Source: Pseudophaeomoniella oleicola
Lineage: Eukaryota > Ascomycota > Eurotiomycetes > Phaeomoniellales > Phaeomoniellaceae
DNA: 64,000 nt
Direction: 5' to 3'
NCBI GenBank assembly: GCA_003868215.1
Contig: QWDQ01000001.1
Coordinates: 744,001-808,000, forward strand
Shown: positions 54,100-64,000 of the stretch, one piece after another
How positions within the stretch are numbered: position 1 is the stretch's first letter
Layout of the letters: every line of letters starts with the position of its first letter
Position numbers and translations under genes: made by a program
Notes under the pieces: generated by a model
Told to the model about the DNA's origin: nothing
The model's database searches: none
What the model saw: only the letters and a program-made list of their open reading frames with translations

Positions 54100-57000
54100 T
54101 TAAGCAGCAGGAGGAGCGTCTCTAAACTCCTTCATGACAGACTTCGGCTCATAGTACGGGTTCCCCAGTGGCTTAAACTCCATACCGTCGTACCCAAACT
54201 CCTTTGGCCCTCCTAAACGGACTCCTTGCGGCGTGTACCAGTGAGGGTGCGCGGTGAAAGCCACGACGCTGACGCGAACCCCGTACCTCAGATCCTGCGT
54301 GCCGAGCGCATACCCGTCCGTGCCGATCAAGGAGATCAGGTCGGGCACCATGGCGAGGATTTCTGCTTCACCGCCGTTGTCGGATGTTACGGGAGGACTG
54401 TCGTCGGTTTCTCGGTAGGCTGGGTCCACGAGGGATGCGAATAGGTATTCGTTTTGGAACGGGAGAATCATGTCCCGCGTCTCGCTGGTGGTCGTGTCGT
54501 CGCCGTACTCGGCTTCGTCGGTGCCGAGCGGTTTCAGGCGCACGCTGCCTTCGGTGTAGCCGCCGGAGGAAACGTAGCGGCGGACAGACACGATTTTTCC
54601 GGTGTAGAGATGTTTTCCTGAAGGGTTAGCTTCGAGGATGGCTTTGATTATGCTTGTCTTTTCACGTCTGGCTAGGTATACGGCTCGTCCAATATACCAG
54701 GCCAGGGATGTGGTGCCCAATGTTCCAACTTCTTTGACCTCTTTGACGGTCAAAGGAGCGGGGACCATCTGGGAGAACAGACCGAGCTCGAGACCGGCTT
54801 TGCGGTGGATTTTTTCGAGTTTGTGCATGTCCGAGCAGGCGTTCACAGTCACGGCGTTGCCTTGGCCGTCCGCCTGTGTACACGGTGTGATCTTCTTGCC
54901 GTACATATAAGGTGTCATGATGTAGAGCCGAGGATAGGCTCGACCCATGAGGTCGCCATCAATCGTGGGCACCTTGTAATCGATCCCGACCAACAGTGGT
55001 CGAAGGCCGTTCATGCCGCCGATTTCAATCGCTATTTGAGCTGCCATCTTCATCCCGGGGAATGACTGAAGGAGGGCGTCAGTGGCCGTTTTGGACTCAG
55101 TGCCACTTGCCAAGCGCTCGAGTGTGACCGTCGGGGCGCCGTATGATACACTCCCAAGGACAGCCCCATCGTCTGACAATGTCTCAACATCGACTATTGG
55201 GAGTCGGTGTCCTTTCTGTATGGCCGCTCTGGAAGCTAGATAACACATATAGCCTGGTCCCCCGCCACCGCAAGCTAAGACACTGCATCCCGTGGCTAGG
55301 AACTCACAGTCGACCTCGGAAACCCACCAGGTACCATTGGAATCAACCTCCGGTCTATACTTCCGAATGTCAACGAGCGCAGAAGGACTGACATTGAACT
55401 GAAGAGGGTCCTTCTCACTATTCGAGATTGTACTTGTCACTTTGGAAGGCAACTCAGCAGCGGCTTGTTGGATAAGCTTCTCGGATGGTGGCTGTGTGAA
55501 GGTGGCAGTACGGCCGAGTTTCCCTGCCTTGTTCAAATATCAATTCGCGTGCTCTGAACAATCCATGTGTGGGTAGCTCACCGCTTTGATCATGATACGA
55601 GCCATTTTCATCGCAACATACTGTATAGGCATATTCTCGATCGAAACGATACTGACAGAAGCAGGGTCCGCGCCTGCTTCGATAGCCTTTTTCTTTGCTT
55701 CAGCAGAGACTTCTTCCAGGACCTTCCCTTCGTCAACCCCTTCGAGCCTGTCACAACGTGACTGATCAGCGCCGCTGATACAAGAGATAACGAGGGTTTG
55801 CTTCGGCTCTCACTTACACTTTCACCACGTCTACTGAGCCAGAAACTTTCGCAATAGCGGCGCCCACTGCATTTGCGCAGTCATGAAACCTGTACTGTTT
55901 AAACAACCCGCACTGAATGCTCTGACACGGGAGACCTACTGTGGTCGTATAATCTTGGAGACTCCTTGAAGGTCGTCCATATGCACAACACTACCGCCTC
56001 CAACTAGAATCACGATTGCGTCATCTGCACTCAGCTTCATGCCATCGACGACTTGTTCCAATAGCTTCTTAATTTGTGCCCGCGCGGCGGAGACAATATG
56101 TGACGGTACACTGCCGACACGAGAAGCGTCTCCAATCTGGGCCTTGCCGCTGGCAACGACTATATCTGTACGAAATGTCAGCTTCAAGCTCATCATGGTG
56201 GCAGGTGCTGCAACATACCTGTAGCTGTCAAAGTATCTCCTCCAAATATCAGGCCCTCGGTAATCAACCTGTGACCGACCGACTCTGGTCCTACGGTTAC
56301 CTTTCCATTTTTCTCCTCTACTTTGGTTCCCCCTCCAAGTCCAATAGACACAACTTCGGGCATAGAAAAGGCACTACGAACTCCTCCAATTTCGACCCAA
56401 GTTCCTGCCTGACGAGGAAAGCCTGACGGAAGCCTTCAGCCGGTATTAGCTGCGAAACCTTACAGCCAAACAGAGTCCTTTAGCATAGACTCACAGTGCG
56501 CAAACGTCTGTCGTCGTACCACCAACATCTGCAACGATAACCTGAGCATTGGGTGACACCCCATCTGTTCGATCAAGGCCGGAAAGGTAGGCTGCTCCAG
56601 ACATTGAGTTTGTCGGACCACTGGAGAACGTCTTGATGGGACATTTCTCGGCTGCTTCCGCGTCTATGATGGTCCCGTCGTTCTGCGTCAAGAACAGAGG
56701 ACAGGAGAGACCGAGGGAGACCATTGCGAGCTTGAATCCATGTATTGTCTTCCGTGCAAATTTCAGTATCGAAGTGTTCAGGATGGTTGCATTTTCCCTT
56801 TCCAAGAAGCCAAGCTGGCCGACTGGGATTCATCATTAGCCCTCATGAAGCATGTCCATGAGATCTGAAAATTCTCAACAGGGCCGACGTAGACTCACTG
56901 TCCCTTGAAAGCACTATATCTGCATCTGGGAGCTCATGCTGCACAAGTTTCTTGACTCGTTCTTCCTGCAGGCCTTCAATGTCTAATGGTGAGAAAACGC

Positions 57001-57752
57001 CGACAATGGCAATGTCGGTGATGCCCTTCTCTTTGATGATTTTACACTCATTCCGAATCTGCTCCTCATTAATAGGCAAGATCTCCCTACAATCGTCTTT
57101 TTCAGGGTCAGCATGCATACTCTCTGTTGCTATATATGAGTGGACTTGGACTAACATTCCAAGCCTCCATCAAGGTACGCGACGTGTCCGTTCATGATCC
57201 GCGAAAGCACTGGGGGAAAGTCCAAGAAGGCCGGATTCTCCTTTGTATAGGGACCGGAAATACGAAGAACAGCAACATTTCTGAGATTACGATCGTCTGC
57301 TTGTACGACAGCATTGATAAAATGCTGTTAGGTAGTCCGGGACTTCGTAAGCCTACATCCTGCAAACCAGTTTAGAGGTCCAGAGCAGCGGCTTACGGTC
57401 GTCCCAATCATGACGGCAGAAATGGCATCTCGGCTGATTCCGCTCTGCAATATGGCGCCTTCGATAGCAGCCGTGATACCATGTGTCACGTCGGCAGTAG
57501 TAGGTGTCTTGAAAGTACTACGAATCCCCCTGTTGTCTTGGTCGGATTCATCAGGATCTGGTAGCTACATTAGCTACCACAGTAAAAAGCTGTATCGTTA
57601 CGGCCCAACGTCGAACAGAGGTACATACGTAGTATGACGCAGTCTGTATTTGTTCCGCCTGGTCACTGTCAGATTTCCAGTACATAAGAACCTGCCCGAA
57701 TGATCTCCTTACCGACATCTACGCCGACACGGTATACCCTCTGGATCGCCAT
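54100..57752 (-). CDS. Hydantoinase/oxoprolinase fused to a DUF917 domain (1010 aa, 11 exons)
   Basis: Predicted ATP-dependent cyclic amide hydrolase. Exons: 57752-57713, 57658-57629, 57557-57397, 57324-57156, 57096-56899, 56822-56495, 56433-56219, 56165-55940, 55889-55818, 55747-55582 and 55527-54100; all phases agree. The hydantoinase A N-domain opens RVYRVGVDVGGTNTDCVIL (phosphate-binding loop), then IGTTHFINAVVQADDR and FPPVLSRIMNGHV. The HyuA core has SSGPTNSMSGAAYLSGLD, VIVADVGGTTTDVCALLPSG, SIGLGGGTKVEE and ILVGGGSVV. From about residue 600 a DUF917/S-methyl-thiohydantoin desulfurase-like domain follows: LATGCSVLACGGGGPGY, EIGGMNGLRPLLVG and MGRAYPRLYIMTPYMYG. Typical 5-oxoprolinases lack this C-domain. 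Exon 2 is only 30 nt. The last acceptor is AAG rather than CAG/TAG. Divergent from an NCS1 permease, suggesting a shared substrate. Confidence 0.85.
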
Positions 57753-57947
57753 CGTATATGACTGTATCAATTGGGCTCAGGGTTGGTCTTCGTCACTTCT
57801 ATAGGGCAGGGTGGCTGTCTGGCAGATATAGAACCATGTCGTCCTACCTTGGACGCCATGATGGGCTGCTGAGCCGCTTGGTATCAGAGTAGACATAGAG
57901 CTCAAAGCCATCGCCGGTAGCGCTAGTCATGCAATGAGCGCTTTCAT

Positions 57948-57959
57948 CCGACTCGTCGG
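57948..57959. promoter_or_regulatory. CCG-N6-CGG everted repeat, possible Zn2Cys6 site
   Basis: CCGACTCGTCGG, about 200 bp upstream of the hydantoinase start. Everted CGG half-sites are a known binding form of fungal binuclear-cluster regulators. One such site may also occur by chance. Confidence 0.3.
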
Positions 57960-58332
57960 CGTACACCTACCGCTTGATTCGCCGAGAATGATGTGCATTT
58001 CCCATGCGAGGTCGATAAATGGTGGTTTGAGATAACCGGATTCGCAAAGGCCCACGCCAAGGTGCAGTAGCTGATTTCGGCATCTTAACGGACTGATCTT
58101 CAGAGCATATGTCCGTTGATCTTTCACGGTTTCCAGAGATAAGACCAGGGGGGTTTCGACTAATCAAAATGGTGAGATCGGTATACAGATGTTGCATTGC
58201 TTCAAACTAACGCTTGGCCTTTCTTGAAGTCGAATCGGAACGCTTCTTCGGGAAGAGACAGCGATTGGCATCCCATACAACATGCCACAAAAAATGGGCT
58301 TCATCTAGCTGCCTTCTTTGGTACCGGCTGGT

Positions 58333-58530
58333 CTATCAAACCTTGGAGTGTAATCAGCCCTCAATATGCCGATACGGCGTTATCTTGATAGAGCTTGGCT
58401 GGTAGATAGCTCATGCGTCCGTGGAAGACCCGATCCCAGAATATGGATGGGATAAAGGCAAACGCCCACCCCGAAGTTGGTCTATCGACCCGAACACATC
58501 TTATCATCGCACTGTTCCCAAGCATTATCT
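58333..58530. promoter_or_regulatory. Cluster of seven GATA-factor motifs before the NCS1 start
   Basis: Seven HGATAR matches lie in 198 bp that end 11 bases before the permease ATG, including two adjoining in opposite orientation at 58380-58391 (TTATCTTGATAG). Closely spaced GATA pairs are the usual functional form for AreA/NIT2. Confidence 0.5.
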
Positions 58531-58541
58531 GATTTGGCGAG

Positions 58542-60572
58542 ATGGCGTCCGTCTTACGCAGAACGCTTCGCTGGATTGAGCTCCCAGAGAACCAGAAGAC
58601 GAATCCGTGGAGCAATGAAGATATCAGACCTGTGCCTCCGGAAAGGCAAACATGGAGTACGTAGGAGCAGTCCTAGTCTAAAGAGCCTGTAGAGAAGCTA
58701 ACGCTAGCCTTACAGATGCTCTACAATATGTCGAACTATGGTTCCTGGTCAACATGAACATCAGCAGCTACCAGACCGGCTCTTCACTCATTGCGACTGG
58801 AATGACATGGTGGCACGCAGTCATCGTGATCATCGTGGGCGATATATTCGCCAGCAGTTTTGCGGTTCTCAATTCGATTTCTGGAGCTACCAGCCATCTT
58901 GGTTACCCCATCGTAACGCGAAGCGTCTGGGGTGAGGAATCTCCTATTCAAGGCCATCTTTACCTATGCTACATTATGCTGACTCCTATCTAAATAGGCA
59001 TGTATGGAGCTTATTTTCCTATCCTCAACCGCATCCTCCTTTCGGTCGTCTGGTATGGAGTACAGGCAGTGATCGGAGGCAAGATGATCTACGTTTGTTT
59101 GCGCTCCATCTGGATGGATATCGATGACAGGATCCCAAACACGTTCCCCGACGGAATTGGTATCACCGTCGCGCAATTCGTCGGATACGTTCTTTTCAAT
59201 CTCCTCTGCTGTGTACTTATATGGTTCAAGCCTCAGAAGCTACGACCATACTTTCACGTGGGTTCAATATTGGTTGGAGTCACTCTCTTCGTCTTGCTTG
59301 GGTGGGCAGTCGGTACCAGCCAAGGATATGGCTCTGTCTTCAACGCCAAAGCTACTGTGTCCGGGTCAGCCCTTGGATGGACCTTTTGCTCTGGAATCAT
59401 GTCGGTCATAGGCAGTATTGCAGCGGGTATACTGAACCAGAATGACTATACCAGATTTGCGAAGCGAACGAGCCAAGTGACCTGGTCGCAATTGATCTCG
59501 TTCAACCTAAGCAGCGCTATCGTTGGTATAATCGGTGTTGTTGTCACAGCCGCCACCCAAGAGCGTAAGTAGACTCCATCTGACACGCTGCATGTCACCT
59601 TCTTCGAAACACCGACTGACCTTCAACAGAGTATGGCAAAGGAGAAGCTCTATGGGATCCTAGTACCCTTTTCACTGCCATGCAGGACCAAGGCGGCTCT
59701 CGAGCTCGAGCCGCTACGTTCTTCCTCGGGCTTGTCTTTATTGTTTCTCAAGTCTCTATCAACGTTCCTGGCAATGTTCTGGCCGGCGGTCTAGACGTAG
59801 CCAGCGTCTTTCCCAAGTATATCAATCTTCGGAGAGGGGCATACGTCCTTGCTGCACTCAGTGTACTGCCAAACCCTTGGCAGCAGCTAGCTTCAGGCTC
59901 AACGTGAGTCTTTTTTTATGATCTCTTCTTTCCCTACCTGAGATGAACAAGGCACTGACATAGTTACCACCATTCCAGCTTCTTGGCAGTCCTGAGCGCA
60001 TATGCCGTCTTCCTTGGCCCCTTCGTAGGTCTTCTCTGCGTGCACTTCTACATCATCCAGGAGCGTCGCTTCTACGTTCCCGACCTCTACGAAGGTTCCA
60101 GTAGGTCCAAGTACTGGTACACCTACGGTGTCAATTGGCGATCTGCAGTTGCCTGGGTCTGTGCCGTGCTCCCCAGCATGCCCGGATTCGTCAACTCTGT
60201 CAATCCATCCCTCAAAGTCAGCACTGGGGCGACTCACGTCTTCAACTTGAGTTTCGTCCTCGGATTCTGTCTCGGTTAGTCTACTCCCTCCCTCCCTTTC
60301 ACTTCTCAGTCGTTCAGAAAGCCCCCCCTTCTAGAGAACAGAAAAGACGTTCTAACCCTCCACCCCCAGCTTGCGTATTCTCCTATACACTCCACCGCCT
60401 CTTCCCAGTCGACTACCGAACCCCCTCCGTCATCGAAGGCGAAGTCCTCGAAGAAGACCTCTCTGCATCACCGTCCTCGTCAACACAACACGGCGACGTC
60501 GAAATCGGTTCCAAGGCCGCACTGGCACACACATCGGAGACTGAAAAGGAGAAGGATTTGGAAAGTCGTTAG
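58542..60572 (+). CDS. NCS1-family nucleobase/hydantoin/allantoin permease (556 aa)
   Basis: Plasma-membrane proton or sodium symporter of the NCS1 (Fur/Fcy) family. Six exons: 58542-58656, 58716-58931, 58998-59564, 59630-59903, 59979-60274 and 60370-60572. N-terminal marks NPWSNEDIRPVPPERQTW, then NMNISSYQTGSSLIATGMTWW (first helices), GATSHLGYPIVTRSVWGMYGAYFPILNR, SALGWTFCSGIMSVIG, LNQNDYTRFAKR, FIVSQVSINVPGNVLAGGLDVASVFPKYINLRRG, PWQQLASGSTF and RRFYVPDLYEGSSRSKYWYTYGVNWR. About 12 membrane helices. NCS1 Fur-type members carry uracil, uric acid, allantoin or hydantoins; the divergent hydantoinase and the GATA cluster favour a cyclic ureide. Substrate is inference. Confidence 0.9.
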
Positions 60573-61042
60573 CTTTGATTTGATTTGATTCGTTGTCATG
60601 GAATTAGAAAGGCGGTGGGGGCCCTTATTATATACACTGAAGTACATAACTACTTATCCTTAGATGTTGTTAACTACCTACCCAGGTACCTATCGTTCCT
60701 ACGTTCCTTTTTTGGTGAATTGCTACATTGTTCTTGAGATCAATGCGTATGTATGCAACCCATTCGTCGTCACTCATTAGATACACATGCAATCTCTCTC
60801 TCTCTTCAGCTTCATGAATCCAAGTTACCTAATTCGATATATTGCATTCACACGACAACCACTATTACCACCAGAGATGGGAGGTAGTGGGGGAAGATAT
60901 AGAAGAAACAGCACTCCCAAATTTATTGAACCTTGTGTTGTTACATACAGAAAAGGGAAAATCACATTCTAAAACACTCCTCCCTTACTATGCCATTTTT
61001 GTATCTCACTCACTCTCGTCTTTTGTCCTCACCCACACCACT
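60573..61042. other. Convergent intergenic region
   Basis: 470 bp between the permease and F-box gene ends; nothing gene-like was seen. Confidence 0.45.
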
Positions 61043-62830
61043 TTACGCAACCGGTCTCGAAACCCTCATATCATCCTCATCATCATCCGCGCTCACCATA
61101 CGATGTGCCCACACACGCTTCGCACGCGGATCGTCATCGTGGTCGAATACGCAAGCCATTCCCCAGTGCTGTGGTGGATCCGGATCTTCCTCTTCCCTTC
61201 CTCCTCCTCCTTCTCCTTTCTTGGATACTGGAGGAGAAGGAGAGCCTCGCACCCGTTCAGCATCCCAAATAACACCGGCGCAGAGCGTGAACTTGAAGAT
61301 GCGGCAGGATTTTTTGAGCCAGCGGAGTTGGCCGGTGCGGTTGTCGCGGTGGCGCAGGATGAGGCGTTTGCAGGGGAGCCAGAGGGTGTTCGGATGGGAG
61401 GCGGAGGGTGGGGAGAAGGAAGAGTAAGAGGAGGAGGAGGGGGAGGGGAGGAGCTGGGGTCCGATGGGCCATAGCGGGGTGGCGCGGATGTGGATCGATT
61501 TCGCGGCCGTGGTTTCCCAGAAGTTGTGTTTGGCGAACGGGGAGAGGCTCGTGAGGATGCCCCTTTCGGTCGAGCAGTAGAGGTTGACGCGATCATCGGC
61601 GTCCCAGAGGTCACGGCCGTGGCTGCCTGCGAGATCCAAATCCATCACCTCGGCCTGCACGATCACGTCGCGGATCGAGACGAGACCGTTCATGAGGAGG
61701 TGCATGAGCGGAGCGCACAGCCATCTGAGCCCCCTACGGCCCCGACTCAGATACGCATCATCAAACGCGCTCTGGTAGACGGTCGATTCGCGGATGACGA
61801 TGATGACGATGCCCATGATCGCGTGGAACATGGCGTGGATCTCATCTCGTTGGAACTCGGGCACGTAATACCACACGTACCGCTGCAGCAAGAACATCTT
61901 CCAGTACCATGTGAAGTCGTCGACCTCGTCGTACAGATCCAAGCAGCGTCCATGTTCAGCCTGCTGGCAGATACAGCCGCTCGACGCAAGCATCTCCTTG
62001 ACGTTCTCGCCTCGCAACGAGCTGACCAGTTCCCACTGCAGCACCGCGCGCAACACACGATATCGCTCGGTCGCCGACATTTCGAAACTGTCCGGCACGC
62101 ACCCGCACGCCTGCAGCCACGCGGCAGCCATCTTATTGAACACCGTCACGATCTCCTCCGCCGCCGTGATGAGATTGCACAGCAGCACAAGCGTATCGAT
62201 CGTGGCCGGAATACTCTCCGCATGCCCACCCCTGAGTTTCCGCTCGTCGAACACGCCCGCGAAGAAAGCGTCGATGTCCCAGAACGATCGAAACAGGGTG
62301 AACTTCGCCTCGAGGATCCCAAGGACGAGCAGCCTCAGCTCATTGAAACAGAACGTGTCGTTGATGATGCCGATCAATAAAGTCCGGCATGCGTTTTGGT
62401 CCGCTACGTGCAGCCACGCAACTCTGTACGCGCATGTGAACCGCACCAGATCGCTCGGATCCGGCAGCGCGAGCAGCAAGAGGATCCTCGTGATGAGTTC
62501 GTTGGGTAAGCGATCGAACGGTGTCGGTCTTCGGGGATCTAACTGCCTCTTTTTTCTGCTACTGCTGCTGCCACGAATAGTCCTGGATGCAACAGCTGTA
62601 GTAGCAGTAGTCCCTGTAGGCCGGGCACCAGGCACAAGGCCCTTTCCCTTTCGATGAAACGTCAATTTGAAGAACAATCGTGATTCTCTCTTTTTCTCCT
62701 TCTTTCTGTATTCTTCTTCTTTTTTATCCAGGAGGTCCAGTACGTCAAGAAATCTCTCCTGGCTCGATGATTCCTCGTCACTGGGCCGCTTGTTCGCTCG
62801 TTGCCGTTGTCGTTGTCGCTGATATATCAT
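61043..62830 (-). CDS. F-box domain protein (595 aa)
   Basis: Single exon. A basic N-terminus (arginine/glutamine and KKEEEYRKKEKKRE stretches, residues 1-95) is followed by an F-box at about residues 108-150 (PFDRLPNELITRILLLLALPDPSDLVRF). The remaining 430 residues have no repeat I can name; they are rich in aromatic residues (WYWKMFLLQRYVWYYVPEF) and probably form a substrate-binding helical domain of the kind found in mould F-box families. The acidic C-terminus ends DDEDDMRVSRPVA. The region is notably GC-rich in its third codon positions, which produces a long open frame on the opposite strand that I treat as a shadow. Role in an SCF ligase is family inference. Confidence 0.68.
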   Translation of the reverse strand: MIYQRQRQRQRANKRPSDEESSSQERFLDVLDLLDKKEEEYRKKEKKRESRLFFKLTFHRKGKGLVPGARPTGTTATTAVASRTIRGSSSSRKKRQLDPRRPTPFDRLPNELITRILLLLALPDPSDLVRFTCAYRVAWLHVADQNACRTLLIGIINDTFCFNELRLLVLGILEAKFTLFRSFWDIDAFFAGVFDERKLRGGHAESIPATIDTLVLLCNLITAAEEIVTVFNKMAAAWLQACGCVPDSFEMSATERYRVLRAVLQWELVSSLRGENVKEMLASSGCICQQAEHGRCLDLYDEVDDFTWYWKMFLLQRYVWYYVPEFQRDEIHAMFHAIMGIVIIVIRESTVYQSAFDDAYLSRGRRGLRWLCAPLMHLLMNGLVSIRDVIVQAEVMDLDLAGSHGRDLWDADDRVNLYCSTERGILTSLSPFAKHNFWETTAAKSIHIRATPLWPIGPQLLPSPSSSSYSSFSPPSASHPNTLWLPCKRLILRHRDNRTGQLRWLKKSCRIFKFTLCAGVIWDAERVRGSPSPPVSKKGEGGGGREEEDPDPPQHWGMACVFDHDDDPRAKRVWAHRMVSADDDEDDMRVSRPVA

Positions 62831-63409
62831 CTCTTCTTCTCGGAATAGAATCTGATCTCAAGAGAAAAACTTCGATTTGAAATAAGAAAAGAAAGAAAAC
62901 AAGTAGGGGGGGGAAATACCTCCATTCATAGATATATATTATTCTATCCTATATAGTAAACATAGGTAGACAGACCATATACTAGGTAAAGTATACATTG
63001 GTCCCTATACTTGATATTTATATTCCTAAAAAGGCCTAGTTCAATTCAAACTATTCACCCCCCCCCCGGGCCTAGGCTCAGATTATATAAGGAAACCTCT
63101 TCTCGAACTCTCACACTCTCACAGAAAAAGACAAAACCAAAAACTTCGAATAGAGAAAAGTTTATGTAAGAGGGTTTTGCTGGGACTTCGAGGGGGGGGA
63201 GGTTTAAAAAAAAAAAAAAAAGGAAATGAAAACGAAAGAGATGTTTTAAATTGCTTCCGGTCTAAAGTATGTAGATACTAACACACCTGGACATGGGAAG
63301 AGTGATATCATAAGATGGAAGTAGGACTGACTTAGGTAGGTAGGGAGGTATATGGCGGACGTTCGTAAGCTCTTTCCTCCTCGCTGAAATATGCACAATT
63401 TTTTTTCCT
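62831..63409. other. Intergenic region with homopolymer tracts
   Basis: 579 bp between two minus-strand genes, with a C run near 63058-63067 and a poly(A) run near 63207-63221. No gene seen. Confidence 0.45.
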
Positions 63410-64000
63410 TTATGAGACGAGTATTTCGGTCGCAGTGGCCTTGACGCCGTCCGACTTATTCTCAATATTATTGTTATTGTTGTTGTTGCTGCTGCTGCTG
63501 TTGTCATTGAATTCTTTCGCTCTCCCGTAACTAGCTCGATAACCGCCCAATATCGCCTCGGTGACAGATATAGGTGGGTACTTGGGCCTCTCGCCCGGCT
63601 CGACGCAACCGGGGAGGCAGTCGCAGACGTAATCCGGGTTGCCGCTGAAGAAGACGGGGATCGAATAGCGCTCCTTGCCGGATCTGTTGATGACGCGGTG
63701 CAGGTTCGAGACGTAGCGGTCGTTGGTCCAGCGTTGGAAGAGGTTGCCGAGGTTCACGACGAAGGCGTTGGGGGTTGGTTTGACGTCGAGCCAGGTGTTG
63801 GTGGGGTTGTCGTAGACCTGCAGGCCGTCCACGTCGCCTTGCATGAGAAGGGTGATGGCGCCGAAGTCGGTGTGCGCGCCGATGCCACGGGTGAGCTTCT
63901 CGTCGGCGGAGGGGGGTTGGGTTGGGTAGTGAAGCATTCTCATGGTCGCAACGGCTCCTTCTACAAAAGGGTCGAAGTAGTCTTCGGGGAGGTCGAGAGT
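63410..64000 (-). CDS. 2-oxoglutarate/Fe(II)-dependent oxygenase, isopenicillin-N-synthase-like, 3' part
   Basis: C-terminal half of a non-haem iron dioxygenase; the 5' part lies beyond the right edge. The frame is open to base 64000 (TLDLPEDYFDPFVEGAVATMR). The iron triad is visible: His and Asp in GIGAHTDFGAITLL and His in NLHRVINR; the 2-oxoglutarate-binding arginine is in ERYSIPVFF. VNLGNLFQRWTNDRY is the typical strand between them. The tail has a Ser/Asn repeat (a GTT/GCT microsatellite near 63469-63502 on the plus strand) and is disordered. Such enzymes serve secondary metabolism, gibberellin-like modification or amino-acid hydroxylation in moulds; no neighbour in the window narrows this down. 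Confidence 0.87.
   Translation of the reverse strand, partial: TLDLPEDYFDPFVEGAVATMRMLHYPTQPPSADEKLTRGIGAHTDFGAITLLMQGDVDGLQVYDNPTNTWLDVKPTPNAFVVNLGNLFQRWTNDRYVSNLHRVINRSGKERYSIPVFFSGNPDYVCDCLPGCVEPGERPKYPPISVTEAILGGYRASYGRAKEFNDNSSSSNNNNNNNIENKSDGVKATATEILVS
63469..63502. repeat. GTT/GCT trinucleotide repeat in the oxygenase tail
   Basis: About eleven trinucleotides, read on the minus strand as serine codons followed by asparagine codons in the protein tail. Confidence 0.85.

Larger units (their letters stand above)
57753..58541. promoter_or_regulatory. Divergent promoter of the hydantoinase-permease pair, rich in GATA motifs
   Basis: 789 bp between the two start codons. Ten HGATAR matches on either strand: 58013, 58030, 58137, 58333, 58380, 58386, 58404, 58482, 58501 and 58525 (first base of each). 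By chance about two to three would be expected in a region this long with even base composition. GATA factors such as AreA/NIT2 activate nitrogen-source genes in moulds. An everted CCG-N6-CGG at 57948-57959 could bind a Zn2Cys6 pathway regulator. Confidence 0.5.

Noticed and set aside
57847-57859. An upstream ATG (MASK) that could splice in frame to the hydantoinase start
   Set aside because: The ATG at 57752 already gives the family-like start just before VYRVGVDVGG; the extra exon would add nothing conserved. It stays possible but unsupported.
61490-62380. A 296-codon plus-strand open frame
   Set aside because: It is antisense to the F-box gene, has a composition typical of a codon shadow in GC-rich DNA, and no recognisable motif.

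Overview
This is nuclear DNA of a filamentous ascomycete (Pezizomycotina). About 25 protein genes lie in 64 kb on both strands. Introns are mostly 47-105 nt with GT/AG ends, and one has a perfect TACTAAC branch site. Several families are typical of moulds: a HET-domain protein, a TeaR-like prenylated polarity protein, GFA, F-box/DUF6546 and BAG/UBL proteins. Intergenic DNA is rich in ACCTAGGTAGGT-like strings, CT/CA microsatellites and long homopolymers. I cannot fix the class or species from sequence alone. No tRNA, rRNA, CRISPR array, intact transposon or virus-like element was recognised.

Layout, left to right: 3' end of a GRR1-type F-box/LRR gene (+); an intact rvt-type cellular reverse-transcriptase-related gene (-); a secreted GH43 glycosidase (+); a novel 89-residue protein with a 19-bp tandem repeat (+); an F-box/DUF6546 protein (-); a GFA-domain protein (-); a METTL21-like methyltransferase (+); a ferric-reductase-like flavocytochrome (-); a HET protein (+); glycogenin (-); deoxyribose-phosphate aldolase (+); a membrane-anchored epoxide hydrolase (+); TeaR-like protein (-); BAG-domain protein (-); SPOUT1-like methyltransferase (+); Mediator subunit Med15 (-); LMBR1-like membrane protein (+); dithiol glutaredoxin (+); AIM18-like protein (+); AP-1 gamma-adaptin (-); sterol O-acyltransferase (+); an 11-exon hydantoinase/oxoprolinase-DUF917 fusion (-) divergent from an NCS1 permease (+); an F-box protein (-); and the 3' part of a 2OG-Fe(II) oxygenase (-) running off the right edge.

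Most neighbours are unrelated housekeeping genes. One functional unit stands out. The hydantoinase/DUF917 gene and the NCS1 permease share a 789-bp intergenic region carrying about ten HGATAR (GATA-factor) motifs, seven of them in the 210 bp before the permease start. This looks like a nitrogen-regulated module for uptake and hydrolysis of a cyclic ureide or lactam. Two genes (glutaredoxin, BAG) have conserved-looking N-termini with no in-frame ATG but with a near-cognate codon in an excellent start context, suggesting non-AUG initiation. The rvt gene and the 89-residue repeat protein are the other items most worth following up.

Exon borders were set by hand from GT/AG sites, reading phase and remembered family sequence; no alignment or RNA data were available.
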